NCBI RefSeq assembly: GCF_004193775.1
Contig: NC_041002.1
Coordinates: forward strand, 17,975,535 to 18,039,534
DNA from: Glycine soja
Taxonomy: Eukaryota; Streptophyta; Magnoliopsida; Fabales; Fabaceae
Direction: 5' to 3'
Length of the DNA: 64,000 nt
Shown piece after piece: positions 56,233-64,000 of this stretch. The notes under the pieces are model-generated. The model was not told the origin of the DNA. It searched no databases and was given only the letters and a program-made list of their open reading frames with translations. The translations under genes and the position numbers were made by a program. Every line of letters starts with the position of its first letter. The stretch's first letter is position 1.

Positions 56233-59229
56233 ATGGCTACTCCACCTGCCTCACCTCCTCCTCCTCTTCCTCCTCCTCCTGCAGACGCTGATGCGTCTCC
56301 ATCTACGTTGAAGCGGACACGCAAGGCGACACGGCTACGATCATTGGCCACTAGACCACCTGGGGCAGAAAGACCTGTGGTCAACGTCGATCCTGCTACC
56401 GGCAAGGCCGACGGTCCCCACAAGAAGAAATTAAGAACATATTTGGGGATTGTCGCTCGTGATAAGGTCGACGTGACATATGACACCTGGAAGGAAGTCC
56501 CTACTACTTAGAAGGATTTGATATGGGAGGATATTCAGGTATTTGAGTTTTCTTCGTTGATTTTCTTTAATAGTCTAAATTTGTTATTTACTTACAATAA
56601 AACCTAATTTATTGTCTGTCAGGCGGAATTTCAAATCCCTGAAGCTTCTGATAGTAGGACAAAGAAGAAAATTATTCAGATTGTCGGCGAGCGCTGGAGG
56701 CAGTTTAAATCTGACTTGACTAGGAAATGGGCACTTGCAGTCGACAAGGACGGTGCGAACGACATTGTCTGTGAAAAATATGGCATTAGCAAGGAGAAAT
56801 GGACTCAGTTTTGTCAGACTCGCAGAGACCCCTCGTGAGAGGTATGTACTTTGTCATTTTAGTTGTTTTCCACAACAAAATCACTTCTTATAATTTATTG
56901 TAATAATCATTTTCATTAATGTTATACTTTTGCAGGATGTACGGAAAAAGGCATAGGCCTCCCAGAAGCAAAACACTGCCCCCCACGTATTGTCTCGTGG
57001 GGGTTATGAATATTTAGAAGAAAAGCTCATGGCTGAGAAGACAAAGAAAAGACTGGAAGAAGCTGCCCAGTCTGGAAGCACTGAGGGAATCATTGACCCT
57101 CCATCTCCCATCAGACGCCACGTGAAATGGAAGATGGCCCGCACGAAGAAAACTGGACAGATGACGTTTGAGGCAGCAAAGGAAATAGCTGACAGGATTG
57201 TAAGTCATTTTTAATTAATAATTGTAATTATCTTTGTGTATTTTGTGAATTCCTTGGACAAATATGTGTTCGGTACAGGATTCTTTGGACGAGCAGGCGT
57301 CACAGGGATCGTTCGTCCCTCATGGACGTCAGGATATCCTGACTGCTGCCATTGGGCGACCAGAGCACCCTGGCCGTGTTCGTGCTATTGGAGCCGGTGT
57401 CACCATAAAGCAATACTTTGGATCAGCTTCACGAACATCCCGCAGTTCTTCCTCCATGCCTCTTGAAGACCTAGAACAGCTGACCCAACAAATCAGAGAC
57501 CAACTGGAGGAGTCAATCACATAAAAAGTGACTCGAAAGATGATGGAATCCTTCAGCCTGATGCAGTCCCAGTTTCAGTCTCAGATGCAATCACAGGGAA
57601 TTGCACTACCTCTAGAGCCAGAGGTTGGTCCCTCAGGTCCTCGTGTTAGCACAAAGGAGAGTTGTGTTGTTCCCTCAGGGAACGATCCAGGGACGGGTGA
57701 CTCAGACAAATGCGGCCTATATATTGAAGAAAATCCTTCCCGCTTGGTTGCCCTAGGAAGACTTTACGAGGGATCCACAACAGTTCACAACATCCCTTTG
57801 TTGCATGGCCAAGTCAAGGTTGGTGTTGAGGAGGTTAAAGATACAGAGGCTCTCGTTCCTGTACCCACTGACGAGGTTACCTTAGTGGGACAGACACTTA
57901 ACACTTTCCTTGCTTGGCCAACACATCTTGTGAAGCGTTTATCAGAACAAGTATTTTACTCTGATTATATATTTATTTTTTTTCAATTAATTTGTTCACT
58001 GTAATCAAAACTTTCTAATTAACTATGTTTTATCAATAGGCAGCTGTGTCTCCAACAAAACCTCCAGAGAGCCCGGATGAAGAGGTCGATGATCCCCTGT
58101 ACCTGATGACATTGACCATCCCACAACTGTTTTTGAAGCCGCTCCAGGTTATGTGGGATGCTACCATATTCGGGGTGTTTAATCAAAACTTCCCGTTGTA
58201 AATAAAGCACGAAGATCTCTCTGAAATTGCACATGGTGGTCAATGTCTCAGCATATCTGTTATACAGTTGTGGATTCTGTAAGTCATTTTAGATTACTAT
58301 TAATTACCAAAGTAATTGTTTTAAATTCATACATAATTAACTTTGACTTAACAACACAGCCATCTGACTGACACAAGTGTGCGAGCGGGGAATTCTGATG
58401 TGTATGGATTCCTCGAGCCACAGTCCATTCAGAGATCTGGGCAATCACAATTTGAATCCGAAAGTTACATCAAGAGTTGGATACAGAGTTCAAAACGAGA
58501 TGTTTACCTTGGAGCCTATCTGAATAGGTAAGTTAAACACAATAATTGAATTTAAATAATCTATACTACTACAATAACCCATATTCGTCTCTACTGCAGT
58601 GGACACTGGCAAATGGTCGTCATTCTACCTAAGGAAAACCTAGTTGTCTGGTTTTGTTCTTTGCATAACAGGCCAGACAACTACCTTAAGGGAATAATTA
58701 ACAGGTCCGTATTGTTTTCAATACATTTTCATTGGCATAACTCAATAACATCAATATTTTAATGTTCCTTATATTCAACACTAGTGCTTTGAAAGGACTT
58801 GATGATACTCCACAACCGAAATCCAAGGCTGCTGCTAGGTGAATTGTTGTTAAGGTACGTGATTTAAATAAAAGTTTTACTTATATATATTTTATGTGTG
58901 TGTACACTAATTGTAGTTAACGTTTAATTAATATCCAAATTTCATTATGTATTTAGTGTAATAGACAAAAAGGAATCACTGAATGTGGCTACTACGTGAT
59001 GCACTGCATGTCCACGATAATCTTAGGATCTTTCAGGAATAATTGGGAGACGGTAATTGTTTATTACAAACAAATTTGGTTTTTTTATAATTGTTATTAC
59101 ATTATTAATTTATTTTTTTATTTGATCATGCAGTATTTTAATGAAGTTAGACCATTGGAAGCAGAGAGATTCAAGGCACTTCGCATACAGTGGGCACAGT
59201 ATTATCTAAAAGTTAGAAATCAAACATAG
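56233..59229 (+). pseudogene. CACTA-borne Ulp1-like (C48) cysteine peptidase gene, ten exons, with stops
   Basis: Exons by GT-AG sites: 56233-56538, 56623-56841, 56936-57199, 57279-57950, 58040-58278, 58360-58527, 58600-58704, 58785-58854, 58957-59052 and 59134-59229. The Pro-rich N-terminus precedes a plant-transposon domain (ERWRQFKSDLTRKW, GGYEYLEEKLM). The C-terminal peptidase part shows SGHWQMVVILP with the catalytic His, WFCSLHNRPD, and ECGYYVMHCM with the catalytic Cys. It ends YYLKVRNQT, as in related transposon proteins. In-frame stops: TAG 56,509-56,511, a TGA near the end of exon 2, a TAG early in exon 3, a TAA near 57,522, a TAA near 58,199 and a TGA in exon 8. Ulp1 enzymes remove SUMO; the role in CACTA elements is unknown. 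Confidence 0.8.
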
Positions 59230-59480
59230 GATGTTAGGCAACTATGTAACTTTAGGTTAATTAATTAGTTTACGTACTTTGCATTACATTTTTTACAATT
59301 GTTGTTTCATCTTAACATTAAACAACCTTTGTTGATAGCTAGTTTTTTGCTAAAATCTATTTGAAAACTGAATGCAAATGATATATGTTGTGTGCTGTGT
59401 GGTCTGATTTTAAATTTATAGGTTAAATTTTGGTTTTTTTGTAAAAACAAAGACATTATATAAAAAAATTCCTGAAAACA
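59230..59480. other. Spacer between the peptidase gene and the right repeats
   Basis: Short AT-rich 3' region; probably the untranslated tail of the upstream gene. Confidence 0.4.
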
Positions 59481-60115
59481 ACATCGGTTTTTTATAAAAA
59501 CCGATGTTAACGTGGGTTAACATCGGTTTTTTTATAGAAAAACCGATGTTAACTGTCAATAGCAACACATTCGTTAACATCGGTTTTTTGAAAAAACCGA
59601 TGTTAACTGTCAATAATAACACATTCGTTAACATCGGTTTTCTGTAAAAAACCGATGTTAAAATTCAATAGTAACACATTCGTTAACATCGGTTTTTTAT
59701 AAAAACCGATGTTAACTGTCAATAGTAACACATTCGTTAACATCGGTTTTTATAAAAAACCGATGTTAACTGTCAATAATAACACATTCGTTAACATCGG
59801 TTTTTTTATAAAAAACCGATGTTAACAACCGATGTTAACGTGGGTTTACATCGGTTTTTTTAAAAAACCGATGTTAACTGTCAACAGTAACACATTCGTT
59901 AACATCGGTTTTTTGTAAAAACCGATGTTAACTTTCAACATTAATATACATTTTCTGGGTGTAATTCATATTAGCCACATCGGTTATTTATATAACCGAT
60001 GTTGGTAATTTTACGTTAACATCGGTTTTTGAAAAACCGATGTTAACGATAATACTATCAACGTCGGTACTTTCAACATCGGTTGAAAAACCGATGTTGA
60101 AAGTCATAAATAACC
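59481..60115. repeat. Right subterminal hairpin array of the CACTA element (about twelve units)
   Basis: About twelve inverted AACATCGGTTTT/AAAACCGATGTT units. Many sit in a longer unit of about 60 bp with CTGTCAATARTAACACATTC as spacer, unlike the left array. The outermost units are more diverged (CAACATCGGTTGAAAAACCG). The apparent frame 59,416-59,634 on the minus strand is only a reading of these repeats. Confidence 0.92.
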
Positions 60116-60146
60116 AATGTAGAAAGCATATTTTCTAATAGTGCTT

Positions 60147-60665
60147 CTTAAGGAATCTTCTTAAGGAAGCTTCTCAAGGAGGTGAGCTTAGTTATGAGAG
60201 GGGTGTGTGTAGCTAAGCTCTAGCTTCTCAAGGAAGTTTTCTCAAAGAAGCTTCTCAAGGAAGTTTTCTCAAGAAAGCTTCTCAAGGAAGCTACCTAGTC
60301 TATAAATAGAAGCATGTGTAACACTTGTTGTAACTTTGATGAATGAGAGTCTTGTGAGACACAACTCAAAGTTCAACTTCTCTCCCTTTTTTTCCTTCAA
60401 TTTCATGCTCCCCCCTCTCTCTTTCTCTCCCTCTTTCTTTTCCTCCATTGAAGCATCCTTCCAAGCTTCTTATCCAAGGCTCATCTTGGTGGTGAAGCTT
60501 CTTCTTCCATGGCTTATTCCCTAGTGGATGGCGCCTCCTCTCACCTCTTCTCCTTTGTCTTCCGCTGCATCTCCATGGTGGAAAATCACCATTAAAGGAC
60601 CTCATTGAAGCTCAAAGATCCAGCCTCCATAAAAGCCCCACAAGCAAGCTTCCATCACATAGTCT
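60147..60665 (+). mobile_element. LTR-like fragment into which the CACTA element inserted
   Basis: Repeats of TAGCTAAGCTCTAGCTTCT and CTCAAGGAAGYTT are followed by a TATA box (TATAAATA, 60,301-60,308) and a pyrimidine-rich leader. The 21 bp left of the CACTA element (47,507-47,527, TGTGTAGCTAAGCTCTAGCTT) belong to the same sequence. It looks like the U3-R part of a retrotransposon LTR, probably ending near 60,660, but the family and right end are uncertain. Confidence 0.5.
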
Positions 60666-60896
60666 GATATCGCATAAGACACAATTTTTAACCTTTGTAT
60701 TTATTTGCATTTAATCAAAATTTTAAGGCTCCTGATTCATCTTAAGACATAAATGTCTTTTGACTTAACATGCATGCTAGTATTTTTAGCTTTCCAAGCC
60801 ATTATTCTCATTTATGAAACTCTATCAGTTAAAACTAAGTATTCTCAACTTGCCAGGTGATAATACTATCTTGCATAGACTTTGAGAATTTTTAAC

Positions 60897-61138
60897 TAGG
60901 TTACTAAATTATTTGTCATACTTAAATATGCCCCTAAACCATTTTTTTAATTGGATCTTGAAGTTGCATGTGTTTTTTAAATTAGGTCCATAGTTGGGTC
61001 TTAAAACTTGTATTTGTTTTTTAATTAGATCCCACCAGGGACCTAATTAAAAAAGCAAATACAAGTTTAGGAACCCCATTGAAATAAGAAAATAATTTTA
61101 AAACCTAATTAAAAATTGCCAAATAATTTAGAGACCTA
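60897..61138. mobile_element. MITE-like hairpin element, 242 bp
   Basis: The ends TAGGTTACTAAATTATTTG and CAAATAATTTAGAGACCTA are inverted repeats. A strong inner hairpin pairs CTTGTATTTGTTTTTTAATT (from 61,008) with AATTAAAAAAGCAAATACAAG (to 61,065) around ACCA, so almost the whole element can fold back. No clear target duplication was found. Confidence 0.6.
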
Positions 61139-63246
61139 AAAATTAATTTAACATAGAAAGTAACATAGAAGATTTTATTGTTATAGGTCAACAAATTCAA
61201 ACTCTAACTATTTAGTTTTGGCATTCAGTGTCACATTGTTCATGCTTAACGTGCCTTCACACATTCAAAGGGGTTTAAAGTCCATTTTCTAGATTTTTAT
61301 CATGCGCTTAATGTGGTCGTAAATGATGCCAATGATGTGATGAAAGTTCAGGAGTGATTAGAATCCAAGGGCGGTGATATGTTTGTGGCAATTGTACGAT
61401 GTGCGATTTGGGAGAGATTTTCCGCCAAAATTGTCTTTGAATGGTCTTCATTATTTGGGAGAGATTTTCCACCAAAATTGTCTTTGATTTGGGAGAGATA
61501 TACCACATATTTAAGCAATTAAAATACAAAAGGGTTCCTTTTTTTGGCAAACAAACATATACTTAAATATGTGTGTGTATTGTAATTTACTTTTAATTTA
61601 AATAAGAAACTATATTTCTATCTTTCCCACTTATTTCTCTCTCTCCTATTTCTTCTCTCACACATCACTAGAATGAATTTTTCATTCATCTTCCCACATC
61701 CTCGCACAGTGATCGCGACGATGATGCCGAGGACGAGGTGTCATTGGCGATGGTTTCAGGTTGTCGAGATGGAGTTCTTATTGCGATGAATTCGCGACAG
61801 GAATGGTAGAAGATGAATGGGGAATAGAGGATACATGTGATGGAATGAGGGAGGGAACAAATCCTGAATGTCCCAAAATATTAAAATCCCAAGAACTACA
61901 TTATGCCTATTTCCTTATTTCACTTTGAGATGACAATTCTAGAACCACGAGTACAGGGACGAAATCAGGAAAATATTTCACATGGTAGACAAAATAAAGA
62001 GGATTTAAATATGTTTTTATTCCTTTAAAGTTGGATAATTATTTATCTTAGTCCTTCAAAAAAGAATTTATTTCTATTAGTCCTTCAAATTTTTGAAAAA
62101 CTATTTTTAATTCCTGTCATTCTTTATGCTAATAATGTTATAATTTGTGGCTATTTGTCAAAGTCATTTTTTAATTTAATTTCTTTAAAAATAATTTATT
62201 GCAATTTAAAATATACAAAATATGTAAAAAAATTACAACAATTCTACATCTATATTTTTATTTTTAATCAGCATATTATACTGTAATTTTTGATTCTTGA
62301 TTACAACAATTCTACATCTATATTTTTATTTTTAATCAGCATACTATACTTTTGAAAAATTACAACAATTCTACAACAATTTCTTTTCAATTCTTGATTT
62401 TTTTTTAAAAACTCTTTCATGATTTATTCGGTTGTGAATGTCTTTGGAATATATTTTTAATAAATTGTTAAAGTATTAGCAAGAAATTCATCTTCCATTT
62501 TATTGTGAAGCCTTGTTTTCACAAGCATCATAGGTGAAAAAGCAGGTTCTATGAAAGTAATTGAAATTAGAAGAGTTAACACAAGACTAATTACTCTATC
62601 AATTATACGATAAATTGTGGATCTTCTTGAAGATGATAATACTTTTCATAACTCAGAAAGTGTGGATATATCTAGAAATTTAGAATATTTTAATATATAA
62701 TCAATTTCATAATGTTGTAATTGAATCTTCAAGTTAACCTTCTGCTTATCGGTGAAATCCTTTGGATAATATTTATTAGATAAAAGCTATTTTGTGTTTT
62801 AAAGATAAAATAAAAAAAGATATATTTTTTTAAATATAAAAAACTTTTAAGATAAAAGCTTTTTTCCCTAAAAAGAAAAACTTTTGTTTCTTATAATGAA
62901 ACAAATAAATAAATCGGATTGTTTCTTAGTAAAAGATAAAAGTTGCATACTCTGCATACCCTATACATATATTAGAAGCGGGGCAGTGGTTTTTTTCTTT
63001 GTAGATATTAAGTAAAAAAAATTCTCAGGGGGGGCGACAATACACAGTTCCACCCCTGCACGAGTAAGGAATGATGTTGTTGAATGTTGAAGTCATCAAC
63101 ATGTTGCCATGCACGCACGGAGATCAACAGTAATATCATTATATTAAATCTGTTAAAACAAAGAGTTTATTGATTTTTCTGTTAAATATTTTTGGTGTAA
63201 CTTGCTAGCTCTAAAAAAAAATGTGTGGGATCCCTATATTTATATA
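61139..63246. other. Intergenic DNA with two small tandem duplications
   Basis: No gene seen. 61,406-61,500 holds two and a half copies of a 47-bp unit containing TTGGGAGAGATTTTCC and CAAAATTGTCTTTGA. 62,232-62,349 holds two copies of a 68-bp unit starting ATTACAACAATTCTACATC, with a third partial copy near 62,361. The rest is AT-rich. Confidence 0.6.
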
Positions 63247-64000
63247 TCTATATACTATCTAATAAAAGAAAAATACTTAGAAAAGCCAAAAATGCCCCTA
63301 TATAAGGCTGTGACACATGGCACTTTTGTTGGTTTTTTAGTCATTTCCGCGTCACACTTCCACCTCTGTTGGTTGCTCCATGTGCCTTCTTTTTCAACCT
63401 TCACCCTTCACCCGTCGTGTCCTCACCAACTCCTGCTACCTCTGTTTGCGTGATCTCCTCACCAACTTCAATATGCTTCCTTCGTTTTCTTTCTTTCTTC
63501 TTCCAGCTTCATTTCCAGTTTTTGCTTTTATTTCCTGTTGAGTTTTCCACTTGCTGAGGTTTTTCATTTTCTGTTTGCTACACGAGGTTTCCTCCGTGCA
63601 TTCTTTCTTCTTCATTTTTGTGGTCCATCTCTTCCAGTTTTGCTTTGGTTTTCTATTGAGTTTTTGTTGTTATGCATGTTTTCTTCTTAACTGATAGTTA
63701 TTTTTTCTTACTGATTTTTCCACTTTGTTTTTGGTTCCTTTTGTATTTTCCCGCTTACCAGGCTATCGACGAAGAAGCATCCAGTAGGCACTATCGACGA
63801 AGAAGCATCTAGCAGGCAAGTTTTTTCTCCTTTTGTTGTTGTGCATGTTTGTTTCGTTACTATTTGTCTCTATTTGCAAGGTTTTAATTTTGTTTATTGT
63901 TATGCATGTTTTCTTCTTAACTAATAGTTATTTTTTCTTACTGATTTTTTCCACTTTATTTTTCGTTCCTTTTTTATTTTCCCGCTTACCAGGCTATCGA
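63247..64000 (+). mobile_element. Possible Helitron 5' end, continuing beyond the window
   Basis: TCTATATACTATCTAATAAAAG at 63,247 follows an A, as expected for the TC start of a plant Helitron inserted between A and T. Downstream, ACACATGGCAC and pyrimidine-rich DNA lead into tandem repeats. The 3' CTRR hairpin end lies outside the window, so this stays a proposal. The frames at 63,202-63,557 read through low-complexity C/T-rich DNA. Confidence 0.4.
63671..64000 (+). repeat. Tandem repeat with 230-bp period running off the window
   Basis: TATGCATGTTTTCTTCTTAA recurs at 63,671 and 63,901 and both copies continue to CCCGCTTACCAGGCTATCGA. Between them an inner 28-bp unit (CTATCGACGAAGAAGCATC) is itself repeated twice near 63,763 and 63,791. 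Confidence 0.85.

Larger units (their letters stand above)
47525..60146 (+). mobile_element. CACTA (En/Spm) transposon, 12.6 kb, with CTT target duplication
   Basis: The element spans 47,528-60,143. It starts CACTACTACAAAAAGC and its right end reads CACTATTAGAAAATATGC on the other strand. The flanks are CTT at 47,525-47,527 and 60,144-60,146, the 3-bp duplication typical of CACTA elements. Subterminal hairpin arrays occupy 47,545-47,995 and 59,481-60,115. Between them lie a broken TNP2 transposase (53,296-56,128) and a multi-exon Ulp1-like gene (56,233-59,229), with 5 kb of non-coding or exon-like DNA upstream. The termini are intact, so the copy could be moved by transposase supplied in trans. 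Confidence 0.92.

Noticed and set aside
59416..59634. Repeat protein on the minus strand
   Set aside because: The repeated peptide is a direct translation of CACTA subterminal repeats.

Overview
This is a stretch of plant nuclear DNA, very probably from a legume and most likely soybean (Glycine). The reasons are an AT-rich background with (AT)n runs, an intron-rich plant phytochrome-interacting bHLH gene, and dense plant transposons (Athila-like, Ty1-copia, Tekay-like, CACTA, MULE, hAT, and a Cassandra-like element with 5S rRNA sequence). The repeats built on GTAATCGATTAC and GCTTAGCG, and the CACTA family with AACATCGGTTTT hairpins, resemble what I know from soybean. The species is an inference. 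No bacterial genes, tRNA genes or CRISPR arrays were seen.

Layout. 1-5,005: AT-rich spacer with a 504-bp hAT element (8-bp target duplication) and a second, older hAT-like element. 5,340-6,290: hairpin repeats followed by a broken PPR gene fragment. 6,935-7,225: Cassandra-like 5S-derived sequence. 7,715-9,361: a solo LTR with exact target duplications. 9,394-21,721: a 12.3-kb Athila-like retrotransposon on the minus strand with both LTRs and a 5-bp duplication. It keeps gag and protease but has no recognisable RT or integrase, and it hosts at least three further LTR insertions, two of them solo LTRs with exact duplications. Taking the solo LTR and the Athila-like element out rejoins an exon-like piece of a SEC14-family gene. 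21,774-26,950: gene debris, hairpin repeats and AT-rich spacer.

27,350-32,752 holds the only host gene that looks intact: a six-exon, plus-strand bHLH factor of the PIF class (UNE10/PIF8-like, 458 residues) with the phytochrome-B binding motif and a G-box-type basic region. Its 3' flank carries a 300-bp tandem duplication.

33.7-47.5 kb is a second pile of retrotransposons. A decayed Ty3-gypsy element has a 1,948-bp MULE in its left LTR. It is followed by a 3'-truncated Ty1-copia element on the minus strand and a 3.2-kb Tekay-like solo LTR. 47,528-60,143 is a 12.6-kb CACTA transposon with CTT target duplication, subterminal hairpin arrays, a broken TNP2 transposase and a ten-exon gene for a Ulp1-like cysteine peptidase. 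60.1-64.0 kb contains an LTR-like fragment, a MITE, small duplications and a candidate Helitron start whose tandem repeats run off the window.

The least explained structure is inside the solo LTR at 7.7-9.4 kb. Five consecutive hairpins share the loop GGRTACA while their stem sequences differ with pairing kept, and a second hairpin series lies just upstream. Exact target duplications fix the insertion order of several nested elements.
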